Assembly: GCA_003214355.1 (NCBI GenBank)
Contig: QCLS01000011.1
Location: 1 to 39,081, forward strand
DNA from: Prochlorococcus sp. AG-418-C09
Lineage (GTDB): Bacteria; Cyanobacteriota; Cyanobacteriia; PCC-6307; Cyanobiaceae
DNA length: 39,081 nucleotides
Direction of reading: 5' to 3'
The notes beneath the pieces are model-generated. The model did no database searches and was not told the DNA's origin. It saw only the letters and a list, made by a program, of their open reading frames with translations. How positions within the stretch are numbered: position 1 is the first letter of the stretch; each line of letters starts with the position of its first letter. Position numbers and translations under genes: made by a program. Of this stretch, positions 7,036 to 18,176 are shown piece by piece.

Positions 7036-9621
7036 ATGGCTGATAATTTAGACACTGGTAAAAACAACTTTGGGGATGATGATAATCGAATCATACAGAC
7101 TGATTTGAGAAACGAGATGTCACGCTCTTATCTCGAATATGCGATGAGTGTGATTGTTGGGCGAGCCTTGCCAGACGCAAGGGATGGATTGAAACCTGTT
7201 CATCGAAGGATACTCTACGCAATGTACGAATTAGGCCTTACTAGTAGTAGACCATATAGGAAATGTGCAAGAGTCGTTGGAGAGGTATTAGGTAAATATC
7301 ATCCTCATGGCGATACAGCAGTATATGACGCCTTGGTTAGGATGGCCCAAGACTTTTCTATGAGAATGCCTTTAATTGACGGCCATGGAAATTTTGGTTC
7401 GGTAGATAATGACCCACCTGCGGCGATGAGATACACGGAATCTCGTCTTCAGTCACTAACTGATGAAAGTTTACTAGAGGATATAGAATCCGAAACTGTT
7501 GATTTTTCCGATAATTTTGATGGTTCTCAACAGGAACCAACGGTTTTGCCTGCAAGAATACCTCAACTTCTCTTAAATGGTTCTTCTGGCATAGCTGTAG
7601 GTATGGCAACAAATATACCTCCTCATAATTTAGGAGAGTTGATTGAGGGCCTAAAAGGATTAATAAATAACCCTGAAATGGAAGATAAAGAACTTTTTGA
7701 ATTAATAAAAGGACCAGATTTTCCAACTGGAGGACAGATATTAGGTTACGAAGGGATAAAAGAAACTTATAAATACGGGAAAGGATCTATAACCATGAGG
7801 GGTGTTGCAGATATTCAACAAATAAAATCACCAGGCAGGCCTGAAAAAGATGCTGTTATTATAACTGAGCTTCCTTTTCAAACTAATAAAGCTGCCCTAA
7901 TTGAGAGAATAGCTGATTTGGTGAATGAAAAGAGGTTAGAAGGTATTTCAGATATTAGAGATGAAAGCGATAGAGATGGTATGAGAATTGTTATAGAACT
8001 AAAGAGAGATGCTTATCCTCAAGTTGTTTTGAATAATTTATTCAAATTAACGCCTCTTCAAAATAATTTTAGTGCAAATATTTTAGCACTTGTTAATGGA
8101 GAACCTACAACACTTTCTTTAAGAAGGATGTTGGATGTATTCCTTGATTTCAGAATCGAAACCATCAGAAGAAGAACAAGTTTTTTACTTCGGAAGGCAG
8201 AAGAAAGAGATCATTTACTTCAGGGGCTTTTACTCGCATTAACAAGCTTAGATGAAATAATAAGTTTAATTAGATCAGCAAAGGATACATCTTCTGCAAA
8301 AGATCAGTTGCAAAGTAAACATGAATTGTCTTCAGTACAAGCTGATGCTATTTTGCAGATGCAATTAAGGCGATTAACTGCTCTTGAGGCTGATAAAATA
8401 AAAGATGAGCATGAACAACTCATAATTAGAATTCAAGAATTAAAAGAAATCCTTAATAATAAAAATAAAATCCTGGATATTATTCTTGATGAGTTAAATA
8501 CTATTGATAAAAGATTCTCCTCTCCTAGAAAAACCGAGATTCTGAATTTAGGGGGAGGTTTAGATGATATTGACCTCATAGCTAATGAACGTTCAGTAGT
8601 TTTAGTTACGGAAACTGGTTACCTTAAGAGAATGCCCGTTAGTGAATTTGAATCCACAAGTAGGGGTTCTAGAGGTAAAGCAGGAACTAAAACACAAGGG
8701 GATGATGAAGTTCGATTATTTATAAGTTGTAATGATCATGATACCTTATTAATCTTTAGTGATAGGGGAGTTGCTTATGCTCTTCCAGCTTATAGAGTTC
8801 CTATGAGTAGTAGAACAGCTAAAGGAACGCCATCTGTTCAATTACTGCCAATTCCAAGAGAAGAAAAAATCACATCTTTATTGTCTGTTGAATCTTTCGA
8901 TAATGACAACTTTTTATTAATGCTTACCAAAGGAGGTTTTATTAAAAGGTCTCCACTCTCAGCTTTTTCTAAAATAAGATCAAATGGATTAATAGCAATA
9001 AGTCTTGAAGAAGGAGACGCATTAACATGGGTAAGATTATCTAGTGAGGGAGATAGTGTTTTAATTGGGTCAAGTAAAGGAATGACAATTCATTTTAGAT
9101 TAAATCAAGATGAGTTAAGACCATTAGGCAGAACTGCCAGAGGAGTAAAGTCTATGAATCTTAGAGAGGGGGATGCACTTGTTTCCATGGATGTTCTCAC
9201 TTCTGAACTTGTTGAAAAATTATCAAGTTCTGAAAATGAGGATGAAGATATTTTAGAAGTACAGGAGACTCCCTTAACAGATGGCCCTTGGGTATTAGTA
9301 GCTAGTTCCTGCGGATTAGGCAAAAGAGTCCCTGTTACACAATTTAGACTTCAAAAAAGGGCAGGTATGGGTTTAAGAGCAATCAAGTTTAGGATTAAAG
9401 ATGATCTTATGGTTGGGTTGAAAGTTCTAGGAAGTGGTGAAGAGATAATCTTAGTAACTGAAAAAGGTGTTATTGTTAGAACCAACGCAGATAAGATTTC
9501 TCAACAATCAAGAGCGGCTACTGGAGTAAGATTGCAAAGGCTTGATGAAGGGGACCATCTTGCTGAAGTGGTACTTGTACCTCATGATCAAAATGAAGAA
9601 GAACTTGATGCCGATGATTAA
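7036..9621 (+). CDS. gyrA: DNA gyrase/topoisomerase IV subunit A
   Basis: An 861-residue type IIA topoisomerase A subunit. The catalytic Tyr is Y133 in [10 protein letters not shown]. The quinolone-determining region reads [16 protein letters not shown], with Thr where E. coli GyrA has Ser83 and Asp retained at the 87-equivalent. The winged-helix/tower region runs to about residue 500. The six-bladed C-terminal beta-pinwheel follows, with repeated blade sequences and an acidic tail ([11 protein letters not shown]). The GyrA box, normally QRRGGRG, is replaced by [10 protein letters not shown] near residue 541, so supercoiling ability is less certain from sequence. Length and the full C-terminal domain favour GyrA over ParC. 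The next gene follows after 25 bp. Confidence 0.92.
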   Translation: MADNLDTGKNNFGDDDNRIIQTDLRNEMSRSYLEYAMSVIVGRALPDARDGLKPVHRRILYAMYELGLTSSRPYRKCARVVGEVLGKYHPHGDTAVYDALVRMAQDFSMRMPLIDGHGNFGSVDNDPPAAMRYTESRLQSLTDESLLEDIESETVDFSDNFDGSQQEPTVLPARIPQLLLNGSSGIAVGMATNIPPHNLGELIEGLKGLINNPEMEDKELFELIKGPDFPTGGQILGYEGIKETYKYGKGSITMRGVADIQQIKSPGRPEKDAVIITELPFQTNKAALIERIADLVNEKRLEGISDIRDESDRDGMRIVIELKRDAYPQVVLNNLFKLTPLQNNFSANILALVNGEPTTLSLRRMLDVFLDFRIETIRRRTSFLLRKAEERDHLLQGLLLALTSLDEIISLIRSAKDTSSAKDQLQSKHELSSVQADAILQMQLRRLTALEADKIKDEHEQLIIRIQELKEILNNKNKILDIILDELNTIDKRFSSPRKTEILNLGGGLDDIDLIANERSVVLVTETGYLKRMPVSEFESTSRGSRGKAGTKTQGDDEVRLFISCNDHDTLLIFSDRGVAYALPAYRVPMSSRTAKGTPSVQLLPIPREEKITSLLSVESFDNDNFLLMLTKGGFIKRSPLSAFSKIRSNGLIAISLEEGDALTWVRLSSEGDSVLIGSSKGMTIHFRLNQDELRPLGRTARGVKSMNLREGDALVSMDVLTSELVEKLSSSENEDEDILEVQETPLTDGPWVLVASSCGLGKRVPVTQFRLQKRAGMGLRAIKFRIKDDLMVGLKVLGSGEEIILVTEKGVIVRTNADKISQQSRAATGVRLQRLDEGDHLAEVVLVPHDQNEEELDADD

Positions 9622-9646
9622 TCATATATAGGCAAACAAATTAATT

Positions 9647-10867
9647 ATGAATAAGAGGGAAATACTTGATATTTTAATTTTAGGCTCAGGACCTGCGGCT
9701 CTTTGCTTGGCGTCTGAATTGGCTTCTCAAAAACTGAATATAAGTTGTATTTCTAATAAATCACCACACACAAAATGGAGTAATACTTATGGTATATGGG
9801 CATCTGAGCTTGAAGATTTAGGTCTCGATTCACTCTTATCTCATCGATGGTCTAATACGATTAGCTTTTTTGGTAGTGGGTCGAATTCAAAGGGTAATAT
9901 TCCTACCGAACATTCTTATGATTATGGATTAATTAATCGAGAAGCTTTTCAAAATAAGTTGTTAAACAAGTGCAATGGTATTAAATGGTTTAACGAAACA
10001 GCTATAGAAATAATTTTTGAAAATAATATTTCTCAGGTTAAGTGCAAATCGGGCCTTAAATTAAAATCGCGATTGGTTATTGATGCCAGCGGCCATAAAA
10101 GTAAATTTATAAAAAGACCTAAATCTAAACAAGTAGCACAACAAGCAGCTTATGGGGTAGTTGGTAAATTTTCCTCCCCGCCTGTTAAGAAAGATCAATT
10201 TGTTTTAATGGATTATCGTTCTGATCACTTAAATAAAGCTGAGCTTCTTCAGCCTCCTTCATTTCTTTATGCTATGGATCTTGGTAATAATATCTTTTTC
10301 GTTGAGGAAACCTCCTTAGCAAGTTATCCTCCATTATCCAAAGATCACTTAAAAGAAAGATTGATCAGCAGATTAAATCGAAAAGGTATTTTTATCGAAG
10401 AGATTATGCATGAAGAGGATTGCCTTTTCCCAATGAATCTTCCATTACCTTATAAAAACCAAGCAATATTAGCTTTTGGAGGTGCTGCAAGTATGGTCCA
10501 TCCCGCATCAGGTTATATGGTTGGATCACTATTGAGAAGGGGACCAGAATTAGCTAAGAAATTAAAAATATTTTTAACTGATCCTAATCTAAGTTCAATA
10601 GAACTAGCCCAGAAGGGATGGGATGTTTTATGGCCATTTGAATTAGTACAAAGACACAAGCTTTATCAATATGGATTGAATAGGTTAATGAGTTTTGATG
10701 AGAAGATGTTAAGAAGTTTCTTTCTTAATTTCTTTCAATTATCGACAAAGGAATGGGCTGGATTTCTTACTAATACGCTTCCTCTCCCTAAATTGGTTTT
10801 TGTTATGAGTAAAATGTTTTTTAAATCGCCTCTAGAAATAAAACTTGGAATGTTAAAAATTAATTAG
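9647..10867 (+). CDS. crtL: Lycopene cyclase, CrtL family (probably beta-cyclase)
   Basis: A 406-residue FAD enzyme. The N-terminal dinucleotide motif is LILGSGPAALCLASELA. The lycopene-cyclase signatures are WSNTYGIWASELEDLG, FVLMDYRSDHL, FFVEETSLAS (the catalytic FxEET region) and GGAASMVHPASGYMVG. It cyclises lycopene ends to make beta- or epsilon-carotene rings for photosynthetic carotenoids. The overall sequence resembles the single beta-cyclase of freshwater Synechococcus more than anything else I recall, but Prochlorococcus has two CrtL paralogs (b and e), and ring specificity cannot be fixed here. Its 3' end overlaps the GH57 gene by four bases, tail to tail. Confidence 0.88.
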   Translation: MNKREILDILILGSGPAALCLASELASQKLNISCISNKSPHTKWSNTYGIWASELEDLGLDSLLSHRWSNTISFFGSGSNSKGNIPTEHSYDYGLINREAFQNKLLNKCNGIKWFNETAIEIIFENNISQVKCKSGLKLKSRLVIDASGHKSKFIKRPKSKQVAQQAAYGVVGKFSSPPVKKDQFVLMDYRSDHLNKAELLQPPSFLYAMDLGNNIFFVEETSLASYPPLSKDHLKERLISRLNRKGIFIEEIMHEEDCLFPMNLPLPYKNQAILAFGGAASMVHPASGYMVGSLLRRGPELAKKLKIFLTDPNLSSIELAQKGWDVLWPFELVQRHKLYQYGLNRLMSFDEKMLRSFFLNFFQLSTKEWAGFLTNTLPLPKLVFVMSKMFFKSPLEIKLGMLKIN

Positions 10868-12456
10868 TGCGATACCTTTTTCCAGTCCTCGATTCTTAGA
10901 TCAGGAAAGATCTTATCCTCTTCTTCTATTAGTTCAAGATACTTTGTGAATTTCTTGTCTTGGGCATTGAGGTTGTTTATTAATTTCCAGAATCTTGATA
11001 GGTGCCTATCTATTCGCTCTTTAGCAAGTTCGGAAGTAGTACCAGCTCTAAGAATGAAGCTCCAGTCTGAGGACTCAGCGAGAAGTAGTTCTCTTGCTGC
11101 TTGTTTAATTATCCTTTGAACAAATTGATTTGTATGATTTCTTGAAGATATTTCTATAAATCTTGCTCCTGCTCTGGTTATTTCTGGAACAATCCAAGCG
11201 TTTTTATCATTAAGCCAATAGTTATGAAACCCCCCTTGTCCCCAACTAGAGGGCGATGGATCACAAATCTGGATACTGGGATTTTGGGATAAAATATTCT
11301 TTAGATGTGTAAGTTTTATAGAATAATTTGCGACTTTCTTTATTATATTCTCTAAAAACCTTGGCCCTTCGTACCACCAATGTCCAAATAATTCAGCATC
11401 AAATGGTGCAACTAAAATAGGTTTGAATGAACTTGATAAGTTTATCTTCTTAAGTTGGTCCGCTCTTTGAGCCAGGAAATGATCTGCATGTTCTGCGGCT
11501 TTGTTTTCTGCTTGATCTTCAATGTAAAATTCTTTTTCTCCAAGAGAAGAAGAGTTTTTGGTAATTCTATGATATTTCAGACCCAGAGGTCTGGAACTTG
11601 AAATGTCTTTTTCTTTGAGCTTTTCAAGAGGTAATTCCCATCCTAAATCCTTATGAAACTCTCTGTAGACTGAATCTCCAGGGAACCCATCTCTAGCCGA
11701 CCAAACTGGTAAGGTTGACTGACTATCTCTCCCGAAGAAAGCTATTCCTTTTTTTGTACAAATTGGAGCATATACTCCATACCTTGGTCTGGGTTTAGAA
11801 TTTAAGATTCCATGACCATCTAAAACCGCATATCTTATTCCGCAGTCTGCCAAGATTTTGTCTAAATTTTCATAATATGCACATTCTGGAAGCCAAATAC
11901 CCAATGGATCAAATCCAAAAAAGTTTTTGTGACTTCTGATAGCAGTTTTAATTTGTGCAATAACGGTTTCAGGATTCTCTCTTAAGATTGGTAAATATCC
12001 ATGTGTAGCAGCACATGTAAGTATGTCAAGATGGCCTGATAAAGATAATTTTCTAAATTTTTCTATTAGATTCCCTGAGCAATCTTTCCAATATGTTAGT
12101 TGATTATTAATGTTTTTTAAAAGAAAATCCGATGCTGTCTTTTCTTTATCAGAAAGCTCATTAAGAAATTCGATTCGTGTATTAATCCATTCTGGAAATT
12201 TCTTCTGAAGATTTGAACTACTCAATAATGTTAAAAGAGTAGGAGAAAGACTCATAGTCAACTTTGTATTATCTGGCACTGATTTTGAGGTTGTTTCCAT
12301 TACTTGAAGTAGTGGTAAATAGCATTCAAGTATGGCCTGAAAGAACCAGTCTTCTTCTAAGGAGTTTTTCTCGTTTTTACGAACATAAGGAAGATGAGCG
12401 TGAAGAACAATTGCTAATTGACCAAGGTATTCATTATTGCTAAATCGACTATTCAT
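10864..12456 (-). CDS. GH57 1,4-alpha-glucan branching enzyme-like protein
   Basis: A 530-residue glycoside hydrolase family 57 protein. Motif 1 is VLHAHLPYVR near the N-terminus. The catalytic nucleophile Glu is in IWLPECAYYENLDKI, and the acid/base Asp is in PFDAELFGHWWYEGP. The C-terminal DUF1957-type helical domain, with GGFHNYWLNDKNAW and a conserved WSFILRAGTT segment, is characteristic of the GH57 branching subfamily. It would form alpha-1,6 branches in glycogen in the cytoplasm. Together with malQ, zwf and opcA in this window it belongs to storage-carbon metabolism. The ATG start faces leuA across 212 bp of AT-rich sequence holding both promoters. Confidence 0.88.
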   Translation of the reverse strand: MNSRFSNNEYLGQLAIVLHAHLPYVRKNEKNSLEEDWFFQAILECYLPLLQVMETTSKSVPDNTKLTMSLSPTLLTLLSSSNLQKKFPEWINTRIEFLNELSDKEKTASDFLLKNINNQLTYWKDCSGNLIEKFRKLSLSGHLDILTCAATHGYLPILRENPETVIAQIKTAIRSHKNFFGFDPLGIWLPECAYYENLDKILADCGIRYAVLDGHGILNSKPRPRYGVYAPICTKKGIAFFGRDSQSTLPVWSARDGFPGDSVYREFHKDLGWELPLEKLKEKDISSSRPLGLKYHRITKNSSSLGEKEFYIEDQAENKAAEHADHFLAQRADQLKKINLSSSFKPILVAPFDAELFGHWWYEGPRFLENIIKKVANYSIKLTHLKNILSQNPSIQICDPSPSSWGQGGFHNYWLNDKNAWIVPEITRAGARFIEISSRNHTNQFVQRIIKQAARELLLAESSDWSFILRAGTTSELAKERIDRHLSRFWKLINNLNAQDKKFTKYLELIEEEDKIFPDLRIEDWKKVSH

Positions 12457-12668
12457 GAATATTTTATAAATTTAGAAATTGTATAAATCTCTAATATGAT
12501 TTTTAAAAGACTACAATAATAAAGATAAAAAATGGTTTTTCATTAAAGATAATTTAACTAATATTAGCTAACTAAAGTTTCTTAGATTATGTCTTAGTTC
12601 TATATTTCCTTGCTTGTCTAGTAATTTCCTCTGAATTCAATTATCATTAAATTAAATAAAGTAACCTA

Positions 12669-14306
12669 ATGTCAAAAGATCCTGGAAGAGTATTGATATT
12701 TGATACTACTTTAAGAGATGGCGAACAATCCCCAGGGGCAAGTTTAAATCTTGAAGAAAAGCTTGCGATTGCTCATCAACTTGCGAGGTTAGGGGTTGAT
12801 GTAATAGAGGCAGGATTCCCTTTCGCAAGTCCTGGAGATTTTAAAGCCGTGAATAGAATTGCCGAGGTAGTTGGTGGTGAAAATGGACCAATAATTTGTG
12901 GATTAGCCAGGGCGTCAAAAAATGACATTAAAACTTGTTATGAATCATTATGCCCAGCCCCTAGAAAAAGAATACATACCTTTATTGCGACAAGTGATAT
13001 TCATCTCAAGCATAAATTAAAAAAAACGAGGAAAGATGTCCTTTCTATTGTTCCAGAAATGGTTAATTATGCAAAATCTTTTCTTGACGATGTAGAATTT
13101 TCTTGTGAGGATGCCTCGAGAAGTGATCCTGATTTTCTTTATGAAATAATTGAATTAGCTATTTCAGCGGGAGCTACAACCATAAACATTCCTGATACTG
13201 TAGGCTTTTCTACTCCAAACGAGTTTGGTGAATTAATAGATAATATCAATAAGAATGTATCAAATATAGATGAAGCAGTTTTGTCTGTGCATGGTCATAA
13301 CGATTTAGGATTAGCAGTAGCTAATTTCCTAGAATCGGTTAAATACGGCGCTAGGCAGTTGGAATGCACCATAAACGGTATAGGAGAAAGAGCCGGGAAT
13401 GCCTCCTTGGAAGAATTAGTTATGGCATTGCATGTGAGAAGGGGCTTCTTTAATAAGTTTTTTGGAAGGAATCAAGACTCACCAACTCCCCTTACTGCTA
13501 TAAGAACAGAAGAAATAACAAAGACCTCAAGGTTAGTCTCAAATCTCACGGGGATGAATGTTCAACCAAATAAGGCAATTGTAGGTGCTAATGCTTTTGC
13601 GCATGAGTCTGGTATTCATCAGGATGGTGTTCTTAAAAATAGATTAACTTATGAAATAATAGATGCTAAAACAATAGGGCTTAGTGATAATAAGATTTCA
13701 CTAGGAAAGTTGAGTGGAAGAAGCGCAGTAAGAGCAAGGCTAGAAGAAATGGGATATGACTTAAGTAGAGAAGATCTAAATGAGGCTTTTGCTAGATTTA
13801 AGGAGTTGGCAGATAGAAAAAGAGAAATTACAGATAGAGATCTTGAAGCGATTGTTAGTGAACAAGTCCAGTTACCTGAATCAAAATTTCAGCTTAAACT
13901 TGTACAAGTAAGCTGCGGAAATAACTCTAAGCCAACAGCAACGGTTACATTACTTGATACTGAAGAACTTACTGAAGAAACAGCGGTTTCTCTAGGCACA
14001 GGTCCAGTTGATGCAGTCTGCGAGGCTCTTAATTCGCTTGCAAATGTTCCAAATGAATTGATAGAGTTTTCTGTTAAATCAGTAACAGAGGGCATTGATG
14101 CCCTTGGAGAAGTGACAATTCGAATAAGAAACAAAGGTAAGATTTATTCAGGCCACTCTGCTGATACTGATGTTGTGGTTGCAGCAGCAAATGCTTATGT
14201 AAATGCTTTAAATAGATTGGTTTTCTCTGAAAAAAAGAACTCATTACATCCTCAGTTTGACGGAATAAACAAGTCAATAAGAAGATCATCTAAATCAAAC
14301 AAATAA
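12669..14306 (+). CDS. leuA: 2-isopropylmalate synthase
   Basis: A 545-residue enzyme condensing acetyl-CoA with 2-oxoisovalerate in the first step of leucine synthesis. The N-terminal catalytic barrel carries [17 protein letters not shown], the HMGL-like signature, and the metal-binding [15 protein letters not shown] linker with [12 protein letters not shown] follows. The C-terminal allosteric domain starts around residue 400 and includes the usual Leu-binding region, so feedback inhibition by leucine is expected. Length is typical for the long-form LeuA. No leader peptide rich in Leu codons is seen upstream. Confidence 0.96.
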   Translation: MSKDPGRVLIFDTTLRDGEQSPGASLNLEEKLAIAHQLARLGVDVIEAGFPFASPGDFKAVNRIAEVVGGENGPIICGLARASKNDIKTCYESLCPAPRKRIHTFIATSDIHLKHKLKKTRKDVLSIVPEMVNYAKSFLDDVEFSCEDASRSDPDFLYEIIELAISAGATTINIPDTVGFSTPNEFGELIDNINKNVSNIDEAVLSVHGHNDLGLAVANFLESVKYGARQLECTINGIGERAGNASLEELVMALHVRRGFFNKFFGRNQDSPTPLTAIRTEEITKTSRLVSNLTGMNVQPNKAIVGANAFAHESGIHQDGVLKNRLTYEIIDAKTIGLSDNKISLGKLSGRSAVRARLEEMGYDLSREDLNEAFARFKELADRKREITDRDLEAIVSEQVQLPESKFQLKLVQVSCGNNSKPTATVTLLDTEELTEETAVSLGTGPVDAVCEALNSLANVPNELIEFSVKSVTEGIDALGEVTIRIRNKGKIYSGHSADTDVVVAAANAYVNALNRLVFSEKKNSLHPQFDGINKSIRRSSKSNK

Positions 14307-14381
14307 TACTCTTTAGAATATTAAGCAAGGTTTGAATTTGACCTGAGTTAGTGTAGATTTAAAGAAATATCTTGATATTAG

Positions 14382-14774
14382 ATGAGAGAAAGGATAACAG
14401 GTTATTGGGTGCTTTCATGGATCGGTTTAATTTCAAACATTATTGCTCTTCCATTAATAACCTTAGTTGTTATCTATGGGCCTCCATTAAAGGTTGCTAA
14501 TATGACGCTGGCAATTAGCCTTGGCTGGCCTGCAGCAATCGTTGGGATCATCTCTTCTGCAGCCTTGCTAGCAGAGAGGAAATGGGGGGTGACACTTACT
14601 CTTATTTCTTTGTCTATGGTTATTGCAGGTGCATTACCATACTCAATTTTTAGATTAATAAATATTAGAGACTTTATAGGCTTGGGTGGTATCACATTAG
14701 TAATATCAATATTAAGTGTATTGGCTCTTATATATTGGTGCTTACCAAACCACAAAAAAAGAATAAGATTTTAG
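14382..14774 (+). CDS. Four-helix membrane protein, unknown function
   Basis: A 130-residue protein I do not recognise. Four hydrophobic helices span roughly residues 8-28, 37-60, 73-92 and 105-124, with short loops and a strongly basic C-terminus (PNHKKRIRF). There is no signal-peptide cleavage site and there are no catalytic motifs. It starts at an ATG 75 bp after leuA on the same strand and ends 12 bp before the tail of the HD-domain gene. Clean hydrophobic periodicity and the lack of a competing gene make it a credible real gene, probably a picocyanobacterial integral membrane protein. Confidence 0.72.
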   Translation: MRERITGYWVLSWIGLISNIIALPLITLVVIYGPPLKVANMTLAISLGWPAAIVGIISSAALLAERKWGVTLTLISLSMVIAGALPYSIFRLINIRDFIGLGGITLVISILSVLALIYWCLPNHKKRIRF

Positions 14775-14786
14775 TATTGAGTTGAT

Positions 14787-16247
14787 CTAGGAAAATGTAT
14801 TGCTTTTAGTTGTTGGGTACTGAATCCTTCGATGTCTAATTCTTTTCCATACGCTTAAGAAGGATCTCTTTATTAGAAAAATCTCTCCTTTTGAAAGATT
14901 ACTCTGAGATAATTGACCATCCTTTAGTCTTGATGTAATTATCCCTGAGATAGTTTGAAAGGCTTCATTATCAGTTGCATTTATATTCATTGCTCTAAGG
15001 GCAGCTTCACATCCATCAGCCAACATAAGTATTGCTGTCTCTTTAGATTGAGGAATTGGCCCTTTATACCTAAAGTCATTTTCAGAAATATTCATTTTCT
15101 TTTCTTTGGCTTTAGAGAGAAAATACCCCATTTTAAGAGTTCCTTGATGTTCTGGAATGAAATTTTTTATGAGATTAGGAAGCCTATGATCTCTTGCAAT
15201 TTTTAAACCTTCATCTACATGATTCTGAAGTACCTCACAACTCTTTATAGGATCATCCAATTCTTCATGAGGATTTTTCTCCCCAGTTTGATTTTCAATA
15301 AACCAATTGGGAGCATGTAGTTTCCCAATATCATGGTAAAGACCTCCAGTTTTGATTAGATCAACATCTCCTCCTATCATTCTTGTAGCTTCCTCGGCTA
15401 ATCCACATATTAATAACGTGTGTTCAAATGTTCCTGGAGCTTCAATAGATAATCTTCTTAGCAGTGGTTTTTCTTGATCAGCAAGTTCCAAAAGCCTTGC
15501 CTTAGTTAGTAAACCAAAAACTGTTTCAAAAATTGGTATTAATAAAATGGTTATCAATAGTAATATCCCAAGTAAGAGTGAATTAGAATAAATTTCTCCA
15601 ATTGATAAGGTTTCTTCATTTCCAAGGAAAATACTTTCATTTCCAACTAAAACCCATTCTCCAATAAACGATCCAAGTGGAACAAAGATTGCTAATTGAA
15701 GTAATTGAGACCTATTTCTTAGCCTCCCCCCAAGCATTGCAACAATAAATGAACTCAAAATAGTTATTAGGAATAAATGATTGTTTAAACCGCTAATCTT
15801 ATCTGGCCAATTAATGGTTGCCACGGCAACCCAAGTCAGGGCAGTCATAGTTCCTAACCCCTGAGAGATAATTAGGGATGGAGGTACTATTATTGCAAGA
15901 GGAGTAATATGAAAAATAATTTTTATTGTTTGTACAAATAATAGAAAACCTAAAATCAGCATGATTTGTCTTATATCAATCATTGGATTTTCTCTTTTAG
16001 AGACAAGTATTAAAACTGCGCAGCATACAAGAATCTCACAAAAAGTTGTTACCCAATTTAAAAGTATACTTAGACTTATTTCAGGATTTACTAAAGTTTG
16101 ATAAGAAGAAACGATAGCTATTAAAATACAGACTATAAAAATAATCAGTCTTTCTAGAGGTGAAAACTTATTTGGTCTCCTTTGCGGTGATTGGCTTCTA
16201 AACCATTTGGTTTTAAATTTTTTAAAAAGTCTTGTAAGGTTTTTCAC
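14787..16247 (-). CDS. Seven-helix membrane HD phosphohydrolase, PgpH-like
   Basis: A 486-residue protein. A basic cytoplasmic N-terminus is followed by about seven membrane helices (residues 33-245), then a cytoplasmic HD domain. That domain has the PgpH-type sequence EAPGTFEHTLLICGLAEEA, the metal motif GLYHDIGKLHAPNWFIENQ, HEELDD and FIPEHQGT. PgpH enzymes hydrolyse cyclic di-AMP, so that activity is the best guess. The extracytoplasmic 7TMR-HDED domain that makes classical PgpH over 700 residues is missing. The start codon is GTG. It is divergent from folD across 75 bp and convergent with the small membrane protein. Confidence 0.82.
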   Translation of the reverse strand: MKNLTRLFKKFKTKWFRSQSPQRRPNKFSPLERLIIFIVCILIAIVSSYQTLVNPEISLSILLNWVTTFCEILVCCAVLILVSKRENPMIDIRQIMLILGFLLFVQTIKIIFHITPLAIIVPPSLIISQGLGTMTALTWVAVATINWPDKISGLNNHLFLITILSSFIVAMLGGRLRNRSQLLQLAIFVPLGSFIGEWVLVGNESIFLGNEETLSIGEIYSNSLLLGILLLITILLIPIFETVFGLLTKARLLELADQEKPLLRRLSIEAPGTFEHTLLICGLAEEATRMIGGDVDLIKTGGLYHDIGKLHAPNWFIENQTGEKNPHEELDDPIKSCEVLQNHVDEGLKIARDHRLPNLIKNFIPEHQGTLKMGYFLSKAKEKKMNISENDFRYKGPIPQSKETAILMLADGCEAALRAMNINATDNEAFQTISGIITSRLKDGQLSQSNLSKGEIFLIKRSFLSVWKRIRHRRIQYPTTKSNTFS

Positions 16248-16322
16248 AGAATATTATTAAATCTATTTCATTAACTTAAAATTATAGGCATCCTAAGAAT
16301 AAATATGGAGAATTATTTCTAA

Positions 16323-17219
16323 ATGACATTAAAATTAGATGGCAAAAATCTATCTTTAACTATTGAGGATAGGTTAAAAAAAGATATACTTTCTCTATCT
16401 TCTAAATCTAATAGGATGCCAAGCCTGGCTGTAATTAGAGTGGGAGATGATCCTGCAAGTGGAGTTTATGTAAGAAATAAAGAAAAGGCTTGTTCAAGAA
16501 TTGGAATCAAGAGTTTACTTTTTCACCTTGATGAGAATTCCTCAAACAAGGATGTTCTTGATTTAATTAATAATCTTAACGATGATCAAAGTGTAGATGG
16601 GATACTATTACAACTGCCATTGCCATGTCAATTAGATTCAGTGAAATTAATTAGTAAAATTAATCCAGAGAAAGATGTTGATGGCTTGCATGAACAAAAT
16701 ATTGGCTTCTTGGTTAAGAATCAATTATCACTTAGATCATGTACACCTGCCGGTATTATTAATCTGTTGAGATCTCAAGAAATAGATATAGCTGGTAAGA
16801 GGATTGTTGTTGTAGGAAGAAGCCTTTTGGTTGGAAAACCTTTGTCTATTATGTTGCTGAATCTAAATGCTACGGTCACTGTAGCTCATTCTAAAACTAG
16901 AAATTTAAAGGAAATTTGCCAAGAGGCCGAAATCTTGATTATTGCGGTAGGAAAGCCAAACTTTATTGATTCAAGTTATGTTAAAAGTGGATCAGTAGTT
17001 ATTGATGTTGGGATACATAGATTAAAAAGTTCAACTAATAATGTTTCTCAATTATGTGGAGATGTACTATTGGAAGATGTAATTCCTAAAGTATTTGCCT
17101 ACACACCAGTTCCTGGAGGTGTTGGACCAATGACAGTAACTATGTTGTTGGTAAATACTACTTTTAGTTGGCAAAAACGATGTGGATTAATTTCTACAGT
17201 AGATGATCTATTATCATGA
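16323..17219 (+). CDS. folD: Methylenetetrahydrofolate dehydrogenase/cyclohydrolase FolD
   Basis: A 298-residue bifunctional enzyme interconverting 5,10-methylene-, 5,10-methenyl- and 10-formyl-THF with NADP. The substrate-binding Tyr and Lys are in [17 protein letters not shown]. The NADP-binding motif is [18 protein letters not shown], and the C-terminal signature [15 protein letters not shown] is intact. It starts with ATG and is followed after 48 bp by crtE on the same strand, so the two may share a transcript, as they commonly do in marine picocyanobacteria. Confidence 0.96.
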   Translation: MTLKLDGKNLSLTIEDRLKKDILSLSSKSNRMPSLAVIRVGDDPASGVYVRNKEKACSRIGIKSLLFHLDENSSNKDVLDLINNLNDDQSVDGILLQLPLPCQLDSVKLISKINPEKDVDGLHEQNIGFLVKNQLSLRSCTPAGIINLLRSQEIDIAGKRIVVVGRSLLVGKPLSIMLLNLNATVTVAHSKTRNLKEICQEAEILIIAVGKPNFIDSSYVKSGSVVIDVGIHRLKSSTNNVSQLCGDVLLEDVIPKVFAYTPVPGGVGPMTVTMLLVNTTFSWQKRCGLISTVDDLLS

Positions 17220-17267
17220 AATTGAAGATCAGATTAAACTTTTTATTTGATTTTACTAATTAACCAC

Positions 17268-18161
17268 GTGACTAATTCAAACTCTGATTTTGAAAAATAT
17301 TTACGAGAGACAAAAACAATTGTTGAAGAGGCGCTTGATTTCTCGTTGGGACCTGAGAAGCCAGATATTTTAAGAGAATCCATGAGGTATTCTTTATTGG
17401 CTGGTGGTAAAAGGATAAGACCTATCTTGTGCCTAGCATCATGTAGTCTTGCTGGAGGTGATCCGAAATTAGCTATCCCAACTGCTGTAGCCATTGAGAT
17501 GATACATACAATGTCACTAATTCATGATGATCTGCCCGCAATGGATAATGATGACTTAAGACGAGGTCGTCCTACTAACCATAAAGTGTATGGAGATGCC
17601 CTTGCTATTCTTTCAGGTGATGCTCTATTAACCAGAGCTTTTGAAATGGTTTCCTTAAGAAGTCCTGGCGTCCAGCCAGAGAGACTTATTAAAGTAGTCG
17701 GCGAACTATCATTGGTTGCTGGAGCGCCTGGTTTAGTTGGAGGTCAGGTGGTGGATCTTGAGTGTGAAGGCAAACAAGTTGATTTGGAGACTTTAGAGTA
17801 TATTCATTTACATAAAACTGGAGCATTACTAAAAGCTTGTGTGAGAACTGGGGCTATGATAGCTGGAGCTGAAGAAAATCTTTTAGATTCTTTAACTACC
17901 TATGCAGAAGGAATTGGTTTAGCATTTCAAATTATTGATGATATTCTTGATCTGACTTCCAGTAGTGAAACATTAGGTAAGACAGCAGGTAAGGATCTCT
18001 TAGCTGATAAAACCACATATCCAAAATTATTAGGCATGGAAGAATCTAAGAATAGAGCTTTAAAACTTGTTGAGAATGCAAAGCAAGCTATCAGACCATG
18101 GGGTAAAGATGCAAATCATTTACTTTCGCTTGCTGACTTTATAACTAATAGAGATAGATAG
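17268..18161 (+). CDS. crtE: Geranylgeranyl diphosphate synthase
   Basis: A trans-prenyltransferase of about 297 residues. The first Asp-rich motif is [17 protein letters not shown], and the second is [11 protein letters not shown]. It makes GGPP, the precursor for carotenoids, the chlorophyll phytyl tail and quinone side chains. Start choice: the frame opens with TTG at 17247, but GTG at 17268 gives a protein beginning [12 protein letters not shown], closer to known CrtE N-termini, so I use GTG. The residue after the first motif and overall length fit long-chain synthases. The DUF212 gene follows after 15 bp. Confidence 0.93.
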   Translation: MTNSNSDFEKYLRETKTIVEEALDFSLGPEKPDILRESMRYSLLAGGKRIRPILCLASCSLAGGDPKLAIPTAVAIEMIHTMSLIHDDLPAMDNDDLRRGRPTNHKVYGDALAILSGDALLTRAFEMVSLRSPGVQPERLIKVVGELSLVAGAPGLVGGQVVDLECEGKQVDLETLEYIHLHKTGALLKACVRTGAMIAGAEENLLDSLTTYAEGIGLAFQIIDDILDLTSSSETLGKTAGKDLLADKTTYPKLLGMEESKNRALKLVENAKQAIRPWGKDANHLLSLADFITNRDR

Positions 18162-18176
18162 GATTGAAAAAATAAT

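Noticed and set aside
7358-7726. 122-codon minus-strand open frame inside gyrA
   Set aside because: It covers the conserved GyrA catalytic region, and its composition is typical of an antisense shadow.
12457-12668. Possible leucine leader/attenuator before leuA
   Set aside because: No short frame with Leu codons and no terminator-antiterminator hairpins are visible. The only short ATG frame reads MVFH then stop.
14338-14373. TTGACC followed by TAGATT or TATCTT as a promoter for the small membrane protein
   Set aside because: Spacings of 10 and 24 bases do not fit a standard promoter.
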